Positions 24,809 to 32,952 of a stretch of 34,555 nt of DNA are shown here, piece after piece. The notes beneath the pieces were generated by a model, which worked only from the letters and a program-made list of their open reading frames with translations, did no database searches and was not told the origin of the DNA. A program made the position numbers and the translations under genes. The first letter of the stretch is position 1. Every line of letters starts with the position of its first letter. This DNA comes from an uncultured Collinsella sp. (GTDB lineage Bacteria; Actinomycetota; Coriobacteriia; Coriobacteriales; Coriobacteriaceae): contig CAADSS010000002.1 of the NCBI GenBank assembly GCA_900751695.1, forward strand, positions 1-34,555, read 5' to 3'.

Positions 24809-24920
24809 ACGTCACCTTGCCTCAAATGCGACCCGCTCGCTGTCGTTGCCAAAACACCGGCATTTCTTTGGTTGTCAACAAAACATCGGTGTAGTCATTG
24901 GGGACGTTCTTAAACGACTA
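24697..24920 (+). repeat. Intergenic cassette, copy 1
   Basis: The segment starts with the post-queA hairpin and ends with GGGGACGTTCTTAAA near 24902-24916. A closely related segment follows the dehydrogenase gene at 27904-28193. About 85 bases around the T-tailed hairpin (24754-24842) are nearly identical in both. Copy 1 lacks roughly 60 bases present in copy 2. Confidence 0.75.
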
Positions 24921-24939
24921 CCTTGCATCAATCTAAATA

Positions 24940-25004
24940 AGTTGCGGTGAGATAGTTCTTGAATTGGCCTTTTTGGGCTAAACAGGAACTATCTCACCGC
25001 AACT
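24940..25004. repeat. Nested palindromic repeat, copy 1
   Basis: AGTTGCGGTGAGATAGTTC (24940-24958) and its perfect reverse complement (24986-25004) enclose 27 bases that hold a second, inner stem (TTGGCC with GGGCTAA). It lies between the convergent queA and coiled-coil genes. T-rich sequence follows at 25015-25021. Related copies lie at 31138-31204 and 34412-34455. Confidence 0.8.
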
Positions 25005-25031
25005 GCGTTGAGCGTTTTTTTGGCGGCTGGT

Positions 25032-26813
25032 TTACTTGCTCGCGAACAGCCAGACTAGGATGATCACCAGGATTGCGGCGACGATGCAGACGATGGCGCC
25101 GGTGAATTTGATGCGTGAGTCGCGGGTGCGCTCGCGCACCGCGTCCTCGGTGGCCTCGAGCTGGGCGACTTCTCGCTCGGTCTCGGCGTGTTCGGCTTTG
25201 TCTCGGGCCAAGGATCCTGCAAGCGACTCAGTGATCTCTGGATGGTCATGTACCTCGGTCGCCTGCTCGATGATCGACTGTGCATGTGCGGCATCTGCTT
25301 GGGCGTTGGCGATGCTTTGCTCTTGGTCGCGGCGTGCCTTGTCCTCGGCGGCGATCTTCTCGCGCAGTTCGCGCTGGCGCGTCGTGGCGGCAGTTTTCGC
25401 CGTCTGCAGCTCGTCGCGCGCGGCATCAGCCTCAGTCGTCACGGCTTGGTGCGCGCGTTTGGCTTCGGCAATGGGGGCTTGAGCCTGCTCGACGGCCTGC
25501 TCGGCTGCGGCAAGCGAGTGCTCAAGGTCGGCGGTGATGCGCGGGACATCTTCTTCGGCTTTACGCAGGGCATCTGCCGTGTCGGAGATCTGCATCGAGA
25601 GCTCGCTGGTGCGCACCGTATAGTTGGCGGGATTTGCCGAGGGATTGCGTTGCAGCTCGGCATACTCATGACGCAGCGTCTCGAGCTGGGCGCGCGTGGC
25701 GTCGACGGTTTGTTGTGCGGCGGCAATGCCGGCGTCTCGCTCGGCCTGCACCTTGTCGCGGATGCGCTTGGAATCCTCAAGACGTCGAACGAGGCGGTTG
25801 CCGGTCTCGCGCGAGCTTGCCTCGCGGGCCTCCACGGCGTCGAGCGCGGCCTTCAGGCGGAGCTCAGTCGCGTCATCCTCTGTCTTCATTTGTTCGAGCT
25901 GACTCTTGAGCTCTGTCGCTTTGGCGGCGTGGGCATCACGGTCAATCTCGGCTGCCGCAGCGGTCTTTTGCGCTGTGGCGATCGCCTGACGCTGGTCGGC
26001 GACGATCTGGTCGTAGCGGCCTGCGATATCCTGGCGCGTCTCGAGCTCCTCGGCCTGATCGACAATGCGCTGCTCAAGTTCGGCCAGGTGGGCGCGGGCA
26101 TCGGCAAGTGCCTTTTTCGCGGCGTTCATCTCGCGCATGGCCGAGGCGCCCTGGGCAATAAAGGTGCCCACGGCGTTCGCGGTGTTCGAGACAGCGGTCC
26201 CCAGATCGCGGTTCGCGTCGGGGGAGTGCGGGGCGATCGGGCGAGCGGTGTCGACAGCGTCCGCATCGGCAGCCTGCGGCGCGGCGATATTGCCGGTACC
26301 GCCCTCGACCACAGAAAAGCCCGCTGCGTGCGGATCGACCGCATCGGCGCCAATCGTGGGGTGCTCGAGCTGCAGAAACGAGGGCATGGTGCTGCCCTGG
26401 TCGGCAACGGGGGTCTCGCCGGGTACAAAGGTCGAGGCCGCCTCGGCGGCCTCCTCTTCCTCGGCATCAATATCGGCATCGGCCACGGCGTCTTTCATCG
26501 CTTTGACGGCATCCATCATGGAGTCCATGACGGCATCGAGCTCTTCTTCCGAAGACACCTCGATGGGGCCCGCTGCTTGCGGGGCGGGGTCCGTGTCAGG
26601 TTCGGCATCGCTCGGCTCCGGCTGCTCGCTTTCATCATGCTCGACAGTATCGTCTGTGTCTGTTGCCTTATCCGCACCGGCGTGCGCATCTGCGGTGGCG
26701 GGCGCATCGGTGGAGGCGTCGACGCAGGTAGGAGTATCGCAGTCGTCGACGGCGTCTTCGGAATGATCAATATGCTGCTGAGTCTGGGGGTCCAGCTCGT
26801 CTGTCATAGGCAT
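25032..26813 (-). CDS. Tail-anchored coiled-coil protein
   Basis: The protein has 593 residues from ATG 26813, four bases past GAGGAG; ATG 26807 is equally plausible. The first 180 or so residues are very acidic and disordered. From about 230 to 540 there is a long alanine/glutamate-rich coiled coil. A single membrane helix (FTGAIVCIVAAILVIILVWLF) lies at the very C-terminus, with only ASK after it, so the bulk should be cytoplasmic. No enzymatic motif is seen. Such layout fits a scaffold, a membrane organiser or a cell-division-related protein, but no family is recognised. It is transcribed alone, divergently from the dehydrogenase gene. Confidence 0.75.
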   Translation of the reverse strand: MPMTDELDPQTQQHIDHSEDAVDDCDTPTCVDASTDAPATADAHAGADKATDTDDTVEHDESEQPEPSDAEPDTDPAPQAAGPIEVSSEEELDAVMDSMMDAVKAMKDAVADADIDAEEEEAAEAASTFVPGETPVADQGSTMPSFLQLEHPTIGADAVDPHAAGFSVVEGGTGNIAAPQAADADAVDTARPIAPHSPDANRDLGTAVSNTANAVGTFIAQGASAMREMNAAKKALADARAHLAELEQRIVDQAEELETRQDIAGRYDQIVADQRQAIATAQKTAAAAEIDRDAHAAKATELKSQLEQMKTEDDATELRLKAALDAVEAREASSRETGNRLVRRLEDSKRIRDKVQAERDAGIAAAQQTVDATRAQLETLRHEYAELQRNPSANPANYTVRTSELSMQISDTADALRKAEEDVPRITADLEHSLAAAEQAVEQAQAPIAEAKRAHQAVTTEADAARDELQTAKTAATTRQRELREKIAAEDKARRDQEQSIANAQADAAHAQSIIEQATEVHDHPEITESLAGSLARDKAEHAETEREVAQLEATEDAVRERTRDSRIKFTGAIVCIVAAILVIILVWLFASK

Positions 26814-27101
26814 GTGCTCCTCATCGTTGTTTGTCACCCTATGATAAAGTCTCGCGCCGACATCCCACGCGCTGCAGCAAAGTTTCAAAACGTGTTCGAT
26901 GGCTCGATCTGATAACGATAACTCGGCCGCTTTATCCAGTTTGTACTTGACAATCCCTTCGCCGAACGACGTGGTGCCGTTCGCCTACCGCGGTCTTTTA
27001 TTTTCGCTTGAACACGCTAAAGTTGCATCTCAGCTTTTGGCGCGTGAAGTTGGATACGCGCAGTCGGCGGGCGTGCCCGTCGCGATTTGAAAGGACTTTG
27101 T

Positions 27102-27902
27102 ATGGGACTTTTCACTGGTAAGACCGTGATCGTCACCGGCGGCGGCAAGGCCACGCTTAAGGACGGTTCCGCTGGCTCCATCGGCTACGGCATCGATATC
27201 GCATTTGCCAAGGAGGGCGCGAACCTCGTCATCACCGGCCGCAACGTCGCCAAGCTCGAGGCCGCCAAGGAGTCTCTCGAGGCCGAGTACGGTGTCAAGG
27301 TTCTGCCTGTTCAGGCCGATGTCTCGGCTGGCCAGGATAACGAGGCCGTTGTCCAGAACGTCATCGACAAGGCCATTGAGGAGTTCGGCCGCATCGACGC
27401 CGTCGTCAACAATGCTCAGGCCAGCGCCTCGGGTGTGACCATCGCCGATCACACCATGGATCAGTTTAACCTGGCCATTTACTCCGGTCTGTATGCTACC
27501 TATCTGTACATGCAGAAGGCCTATCCGCACCTGAAGGAGACCAAGGGCTCCGTGGTCAACTTTGCCTCGGGCGCCGGCCTGTTTGGCAACTATGGCCAGT
27601 GCAGCTATGCTGCCGCCAAGGAGGGCATCCGCGGCCTGACCCGCGTTGCCGCCAACGAGTGGGGCAAGGACGGCATCAACGTCAATATCGTTTGCCCGCT
27701 TGCTTGGACCGCTGCGCTCGAGAACTTCCAGGATGCTTACCCCGAGGCTTTCAAGGCCAACGTCCACATGCCGCCGGCAGGCCACTACGGCGACGTCGAG
27801 AAGGAGATCGGCCGCGTGGTCGTTCAGCTCTGCGGTCCCGACTTTAAGTACATGAACGGCGAGACCGTCACCCTCGAGGGTGGCATGGGCCAGCGGCCGT
27901 AG
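27102..27902 (+). CDS. Short-chain dehydrogenase/reductase
   Basis: The protein has 266 residues from ATG 27102, after GAAAGGAC. The SDR fold is clear: TVIVTGGGKATLKDGSAGSIGYG is an extended Gly-rich nucleotide loop, NNAQAS follows strand 4, the catalytic Ser lies in NFASGAG and the Tyr/Lys pair in SYAAAKEG. It ends GGMGQRP. The usual TGxxxGIG loop carries an insert of about eight residues between the first and last glycines. The substrate cannot be told; 3-oxoacyl and hydroxysteroid-type activities share this fold. It stands alone with its own terminator, upstream of tgt. Confidence 0.88.
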   Translation: MGLFTGKTVIVTGGGKATLKDGSAGSIGYGIDIAFAKEGANLVITGRNVAKLEAAKESLEAEYGVKVLPVQADVSAGQDNEAVVQNVIDKAIEEFGRIDAVVNNAQASASGVTIADHTMDQFNLAIYSGLYATYLYMQKAYPHLKETKGSVVNFASGAGLFGNYGQCSYAAAKEGIRGLTRVAANEWGKDGINVNIVCPLAWTAALENFQDAYPEAFKANVHMPPAGHYGDVEKEIGRVVVQLCGPDFKYMNGETVTLEGGMGQRP

Positions 27903-27903
27903 G

Positions 27904-28009
27904 GGTTACGCGGTTTTACCAAACCGCGTAACCAGTTGACGCAGCAAACCCGCCAGAGCGGCAATCTGACGTTCAACTTCAAGGGCGCGACCAGAAGGTC
28001 AGCGCCCTT
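27904..28009 (+). terminator. Double hairpin terminator after the dehydrogenase gene
   Basis: Hairpin 1 (27904-27916 with 27921-27933) is a perfect 13-bp stem whose sequence differs from that after queA yet keeps its design. Hairpin 2 (27981-28009) is identical to the one after queA and is followed by TTTCGTTTC. Confidence 0.75.
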
Positions 28010-28193
28010 TCGTTTCACGTCACCTTGTCTCAAATGCGGCCCGCTCGCTGACTTATGCTCAACCTGTGGCGCCATTTTGCCTGAAGGCATCTTGCTCGCT
28101 CTGGCGGGTTTTCGCTGTCGTTGACAAAGCATCGGCGTTCCCTTGGCTGTTGGAGATGATCCCGTAGTCGTTGGGGACGTTCTTAAATGACTA
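27904..28193 (+). repeat. Intergenic cassette, copy 2
   Basis: This is the longer relative of the segment at 24697-24920. It carries an extra stretch (about 28051-28120) and ends in the same GGGGACGTTCTTAAA block, flanked here by TAGTC and GACTA arms. It fills most of the 386-base gap before tgt. Confidence 0.75.
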
Positions 28194-28245
28194 GTCGTTT
28201 AATGCACCAGTTTCTGTCGAGTCGGTGCTTCTCGCGGGTTGCCCG

Positions 28246-28251
28246 TATAAT
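28246..28251 (+). promoter_or_regulatory. Candidate -10 box of tgt
   Basis: A consensus TATAAT lies 38 bases before the tgt start. No convincing -35 box is found at normal spacing. The box falls just after the repeated cassette, so the cassette ends where the tgt promoter begins. Confidence 0.5.
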
Positions 28252-28288
28252 GTTTTGCGTATGAACCGCAACCAAGGAGTTCCAGTTT

Positions 28289-29428
<1,140 letters not shown>

Positions 29429-29477
29429 GAGCGGCGCGGGCGCTTGCAGAGCGCGGGCAACGGCAAGGGGCGAGCGA

Positions 29478-29509
29478 CGGCCGGTCGTCACATTTGCTGA
29501 CACCGGCCG
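29478..29509 (+). other. Hairpin downstream of tgt
   Basis: CGGCCGGT (29478-29485) pairs with ACCGGCCG (29502-29509), and TCA/TGA extend the pairing inside. It lies 50 bases past the tgt stop. No T-run follows, so it is at best a weak transcript end. Confidence 0.35.
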
Positions 29510-29577
29510 CACGACCGCTGACCGATAGCTTGCAAGCACTTGATGCATCGTGGGTACCATACCGAATAGTTGATGTT

Positions 29578-29625
29578 CGGGCGGGTGTTTGGCGCATGGC
29601 GTCGACCCCGCCCGCTTTTCTTTTT
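29578..29625 (+). terminator. Terminator or attenuator before the LOG-family gene
   Basis: CGGGCGGG (29578-29585) pairs with CCCGCCCG (29607-29614), then CTTTTCTTTTTC. It is T-tailed like a terminator and ends only about 17 bases before the ATG at 29642. It may end read-through from tgt, or act as an attenuator if a promoter lies around 29530-29560 (TTGCAA and TACCAT, spacing 19). Confidence 0.6.
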
Positions 29626-29641
29626 CTCGATAGGAGTGCCC

Positions 29642-30400
29642 ATGATTAAGAATGAGAACGTCGAGGGCGAGCCTGCCTACGACGAGACGTACCGCCGCGG
29701 CCCCGTGGTCATGCGCGGCCCCATGATTCCTAAGGACAACACCTACGCCAACCTGCTGGCGCCCGAGGAGTCGACCGACTGGCTGCATGCCGATCCGTGG
29801 CGCGTACTGCGCATCCAGGCCGAGTTTGTCGATGGCTTTGGCGCACTTGCCGAGTTAGGGCCTGCGGTGACCATCTTCGGTAGTGCCCGCACGCCCAAGA
29901 CGGACCCGGCCTACAAGGCGGCGCGCACGGTCGGCCGTAAGATTGCCCAGCGCGGCGTGGCGGTTATCACCGGTGGCGGCCCCGGCATCATGGAAGCGGC
30001 CAACAGGGGAGCGGCGAGTGTCAACGGCAAGTCAGTTGGCCTGGGCATTGAATTGCCGCACGAGCATGGGCTCAATAAATACGTGAACCTCGGCATGGAC
30101 TTCCGTTACTTCTTTGTGCGCAAGACCATGTTCGTCAAATACAGCTCGGGCGCCATCGTGTTTCCCGGCGGCTTTGGCACGCTCGACGAGATGTTCGAGG
30201 TGCTCACGCTGGTGCAAACGCACAAGGTCAAGCGCATGCCCCTCGTGCTGGTGGGCACAGAGTACTGGCAGGGCCTGTTCGACTGGCTCAACGGCCCGGT
30301 GATGGACGCCGGTATGATCAGCCCGCTCGATCCCGAGCTCGTGCACATCACCGACGACCTCAACGAAGCCGTCGACATCGCCCTGAGCGGGCTGATGTAG
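29642..30400 (+). CDS. LOG-family protein (putative nucleotide 5'-monophosphate phosphoribohydrolase)
   Basis: The protein has 252 residues from ATG 29642, after ATAGGAG. It belongs to the TIGR00730/LOG family once called lysine decarboxylase-like. The Rossmann-type core starts at GPAVTIFGSARTP. GGGPGIMEAANRGA and the hallmark PGGFGTLDEMFE (PGGxGTxxE) follow. Members of this family split the N-glycosidic bond of AMP or cytokinin nucleotides, and bacterial ones often act on purine nucleotides. An N-terminal extension of about 75 residues precedes the core. The physiological substrate here is not evident. Confidence 0.88.
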   Translation: MIKNENVEGEPAYDETYRRGPVVMRGPMIPKDNTYANLLAPEESTDWLHADPWRVLRIQAEFVDGFGALAELGPAVTIFGSARTPKTDPAYKAARTVGRKIAQRGVAVITGGGPGIMEAANRGAASVNGKSVGLGIELPHEHGLNKYVNLGMDFRYFFVRKTMFVKYSSGAIVFPGGFGTLDEMFEVLTLVQTHKVKRMPLVLVGTEYWQGLFDWLNGPVMDAGMISPLDPELVHITDDLNEAVDIALSGLM

Positions 30401-30430
30401 ATCAATCGTGCCCACGCGACATGAATACGC

Positions 30431-30482
30431 ATGGCAATCTGATGTTATTTAACATCAGATTGCCATTTATATTGGGTATACT
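30431..30482 (+). promoter_or_regulatory. Palindromic operator and -10 box of the toxin-antitoxin operon
   Basis: ATGGCAATCTGATGTTA (30431-30447) and its perfect reverse complement (30450-30466) form a 17-bp palindrome with two central bases. TATACT (30477-30482) lies downstream, so the palindrome covers the -35 region. RelB/DinJ antitoxins bind such palindromes to repress their own operon. The same structure could also close the LOG transcript. Confidence 0.6.
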
Positions 30483-30513
30483 GGTGTAAAAGACGAGGGC
30501 GAGGAGGTCGCAA

Positions 30514-30813
30514 ATGTCTACAGCAACAGTTAAGCCTACGACGGTTCGAATCGAAGAGGGGCTCAAGGAGCAGGCGACTGAGTTCTTGGATTCGGTCGGC
30601 CTCAGCCTCAATTCCTATCTCAATCTTGCCGTTCGGCAGCTGGTAAATCAGCGAAAGATTCCTTTTGAGATTGTAGGAAGGGCGGAGGTGCCCAACGAGG
30701 CGACGAGGCGTGCCATGGTGATCGCCGAGGCTCATGAGTTGGGGATTTTGCCGGACGATAGCCCGTCATTCAATAACGCTGATGAGCTTATGTCATTCCT
30801 CGATGAGGAATAG
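30514..30813 (+). CDS. RelB/DinJ-family antitoxin
   Basis: The protein has 99 residues after a strong AGGAGG. The N-terminus (TTVRIEEGLKEQATEFLDSVGLSLNSYLNLAVRQLV) is a ribbon-helix-helix DNA-binding domain of the RelB/DinJ type. The C-terminal part (SPSFNNADELMSFLDEE) is acidic and should wrap the toxin. Together with the next gene, two bases downstream, it forms a type II toxin-antitoxin module. The antitoxin neutralises the toxin and probably represses the operon through the palindrome at 30431-30466. Confidence 0.9.
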   Translation: MSTATVKPTTVRIEEGLKEQATEFLDSVGLSLNSYLNLAVRQLVNQRKIPFEIVGRAEVPNEATRRAMVIAEAHELGILPDDSPSFNNADELMSFLDEE

Positions 30814-30815
30814 CG

Positions 30816-31124
30816 ATGTTCGAGATTAAAGTCGAGGCTCAATTTAAGGTGGACTACAAACGAACGATGCGCATGCATCCGCAGCTAAAAAGTGAGTTTA
30901 AAGCGGCGGTTGCAGAGCTTGTGGCTCATGGGTCACTTCCGGCGGAGTATGGCGCCCACGAGCTCTCAAACCCGGGCGGAAACTACAACGGCCACATCGA
31001 TTTCCACCTATCCGATGGCTTGGTCGATGTGGTCGTTCTTTATCTTCCCCATAAGACTAACCCAATGATTAGGCTGGTGAGAATGGGCACTCATCAGGAG
31101 CTGTTTCAGGGTCCGCTGGGCTGA
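30816..31124 (+). CDS. YafQ/RelE-family mRNA interferase toxin
   Basis: The protein has 102 residues, the usual size. YafQ-type landmarks are DYKRTMR near the start, an AHEL segment, GHIDFHLSDG (the HI..H and Asp positions that serve RNA cleavage in YafQ) and GTHQELF near the end, with the catalytic His and the Phe. The toxin cuts mRNA on the ribosome when free of its antitoxin. GAGGAA at the end of the antitoxin gene serves as its ribosome binding site, so translation is coupled. All key residues seem present, so the toxin is likely active. Confidence 0.88.
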   Translation: MFEIKVEAQFKVDYKRTMRMHPQLKSEFKAAVAELVAHGSLPAEYGAHELSNPGGNYNGHIDFHLSDGLVDVVVLYLPHKTNPMIRLVRMGTHQELFQGPLG

Positions 31125-31137
31125 TCGCCGATTTCCA

Positions 31138-31204
31138 AGTTGTGGTGGAATAGGGATTGATTGGCGGCTAATAAGCCAAAAACAGTCCCTATTCCACCGC
31201 AACT
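31138..31204. repeat. Nested palindromic repeat, copy 2
   Basis: Arms 31138-31156 and 31186-31204 pair over 19 bases with one G-T pair (AGTTGTGGTGGAATAGGGA on the left). The 29-base centre contains an inner TTGGC/GCCAA stem. It lies between the convergent toxin and degV genes and may end both transcripts, although no long T-run follows. Confidence 0.8.
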
Positions 31205-31217
31205 GATGTGGGCGTCC

Positions 31218-32078
31218 CTAGTGAGTTGGCTGGTAGCGGGGGCAGTAGCTGATGGCGATGGCGTCGATGCCTACATGGGTGGCGATGGTGCAGCCGATGG
31301 GGCCGGTGCCGGCGTCTACATAGTCTTGGCCTGCGAGCGCTTGGCTGACGAGCTCTTGCTCCTCGGCGGCGCCGGTCGTGAGCACGCGCACGCTTGAACC
31401 CGGATGCTCAGCCAAAAACGCGAGGCAGTCGGCCATGGTGTTGACGACGATGCGCTTGGCGCCGCGGCCCTTCTTGATGGCCTTGATCTCGCCCGATTTC
31501 CACTCCGGCGAAACGGCCAGGCGAATGTTGAGCATCTGCGTGAGCTGGCCGGCGAGCTTGGGCGCGCGGCCGTTCTTAACGAGGTTCTCGAGCGTGCGGG
31601 GAATCAGCAGCAGGTGGGCGTCGGGCAGCGTCGCGCGGATCTGCGCCTCGGTCTCGTCCAGGCTGCGGCCGTCCTCGCGCATGGCCAGCGCGTACTCCAC
31701 CAGCAGGCCCTCGGCACCCGAGCCGGTGCGCGAGTCGATGCAGCGCACGTCGAGTTCGTGCGTTTCGGCCGTCAGGCTGGCGTTGGCATAGCAGGCGGAC
31801 CACTCGCTGCACAGTGAGATAAAGATGGCGCTATCATGGCCGTCGGCGAGCACGCGGTCAAAGAGTGCCTTGAACTCGCCGGCGCTCGGCTGCGAGGTGT
31901 GCGGCAGTTGCTCGGAGCCGGCCATGCGCGCGACGTATTCCTCGGCGGTAATCTGCACCTGGTCGAGCAGGTCCTCGCCCTCGATAATCACATGCAGCGG
32001 AATCACGTAAATGCCGAGCTCTTGAGCGTGGGCGGGGGAGATGTCCGACGTGGAGTCGGTTATGATGGCAAAAGACAT
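31218..32078 (-). CDS. DegV-family fatty-acid-binding protein (intact)
   Basis: The protein has 286 residues from ATG 32078, after GAAAGGTG; an upstream in-frame start at 32135 lacks a site. It opens SFAIITDSTSDI, the classic DegV start, with HTSQPSAGEF, then RTLENLVKNGRAPKLAG and the terminal GPIGCTIATHVG that lines the lipid pocket. DegV (FakB-like) proteins bind a single fatty acid; with FakA they feed exogenous fatty acids into phospholipid. No fakA lies in the window. This copy is intact, unlike the one at 16223-17113, and differs enough that the two probably bind different lipids. A -10 box (TATACT, minus strand, 32135-32140) stands upstream. Confidence 0.9.
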   Translation of the reverse strand: MSFAIITDSTSDISPAHAQELGIYVIPLHVIIEGEDLLDQVQITAEEYVARMAGSEQLPHTSQPSAGEFKALFDRVLADGHDSAIFISLCSEWSACYANASLTAETHELDVRCIDSRTGSGAEGLLVEYALAMREDGRSLDETEAQIRATLPDAHLLLIPRTLENLVKNGRAPKLAGQLTQMLNIRLAVSPEWKSGEIKAIKKGRGAKRIVVNTMADCLAFLAEHPGSSVRVLTTGAAEEQELVSQALAGQDYVDAGTGPIGCTIATHVGIDAIAISYCPRYQPTH

Positions 32079-32164
32079 AATTGCACCTTTCGTTGGGGCG
32101 CTTGCGCGCCGCCTTCTGAGAGCAAAGTGCGACAAGTATAGTAGAGTCGTTCCACATTACTAGG

Positions 32165-32186
32165 TTCAATTGTTGAATAGTCAACA
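32165..32186. promoter_or_regulatory. Overlapping small palindromes between divergent genes
   Basis: TTCAA/TTGAA (32165-32177) and TGTTGA/TCAACA (32171-32186) overlap in the short region between the divergent degV and HAD genes. They could be a regulator site for either gene. Evidence is limited to symmetry. Confidence 0.3.
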
Positions 32187-32234
32187 GTTTGAAGTGTCGG
32201 TGTGGAAATCGTCAACTGGGGAAGAGGAATGCCG

Positions 32235-32897
32235 ATGGAGGCGTTGGAGATAGGCAAACGGCCGGTCGTGTTGTTCGATTTTGACGGCACGGTGGCAGAT
32301 ACGGGCCGGGCAGTGATGACCTCGACGCGCAAGACGCTGGCTGCGCGCGGGTTTTCGGAGGCGCAGATGGGTGATCTGCGCCGTATGATCGGGCCGCCCC
32401 TGTGGAAGAGCTTTCACGACTTTTACGGCTTTTCCCGCGAGGAGTCGCTTGTGGTGGCCGACGAGTACCGCGCCTTTTTTGATGAGCTGGGGCCGGAGGA
32501 GTACCCCGTGTTCGATGGGGTCCCCGAGCTGCTGGATGGGTTGGCCGCCCAGGGCAAGCGTATGGCCGTGGCGACGTCTCGCATGGAGGCGAAGTGCATC
32601 GATATGGTTCATGAGCTGGGGCTTTGCCAGTTCGAAGCTGTGGTTGGCATGAATCCGCCGCAGGGACGCGAGACCAAGGCCGATTCGGTTCGCGATGCCC
32701 TGGCGGCGCTCGGCGCGACGGCCGACGATGCCGTGATGATCGGCGATCGCTTTAACGATGTGGAGGGCGCGCACGCGATGGGCGTGCCGTGCATCGGCAT
32801 CTATTCGGGCGCGGCAGCGCCGGGGGAGCACGAGGCCGCGGGCGCCGATGCGGTGGTGCACTCGGTGGCCGAGCTTGCTAAACTTTTCGCTATCTAA
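32235..32897 (+). CDS. HAD-family phosphatase, phosphoglycolate phosphatase-like
   Basis: The protein has 220 residues. ATG 32235 is seven bases after GAGG; ATG 32229 and GTG 32202 are too near or lack a site. HAD motif I is DFDGTVADTG (Asp15 nucleophile, Asp17 acid). Motif II is the Ser in VATSRME, motif III the Lys in ETKADSV, and motif IV GDRFND near 169. A helical cap sits between I and II. Family members remove phosphate from small molecules such as phosphoglycolate or nucleotides; the substrate here is not evident. A dipeptidase gene follows 55 bases later on the same strand. Confidence 0.88.
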   Translation: MEALEIGKRPVVLFDFDGTVADTGRAVMTSTRKTLAARGFSEAQMGDLRRMIGPPLWKSFHDFYGFSREESLVVADEYRAFFDELGPEEYPVFDGVPELLDGLAAQGKRMAVATSRMEAKCIDMVHELGLCQFEAVVGMNPPQGRETKADSVRDALAALGATADDAVMIGDRFNDVEGAHAMGVPCIGIYSGAAAPGEHEAAGADAVVHSVAELAKLFAI

Positions 32898-32952
32898 TAG
32901 ACATAATGTGAGGGGCGGGCGTACCCGTCGCTCATTGGTAAGGAGGTCGTTC

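Noticed and set aside
26899..27090. 63-codon plus-strand frame before the dehydrogenase gene
   Set aside because: No ribosome binding site, no recognisable domain, and it occupies the divergent promoter region.
27936..28124. 62-codon frame with two CxxC pairs resembling a zinc ribbon
   Set aside because: It lies in the repeated intergenic cassette, crosses the T-tailed hairpin and is not preserved in the other cassette copy.
30540..30555. GGTTCGAATC, a T-loop-like string suggesting a tRNA
   Set aside because: It lies within the antitoxin coding sequence and no acceptor or anticodon arms can be formed around it.
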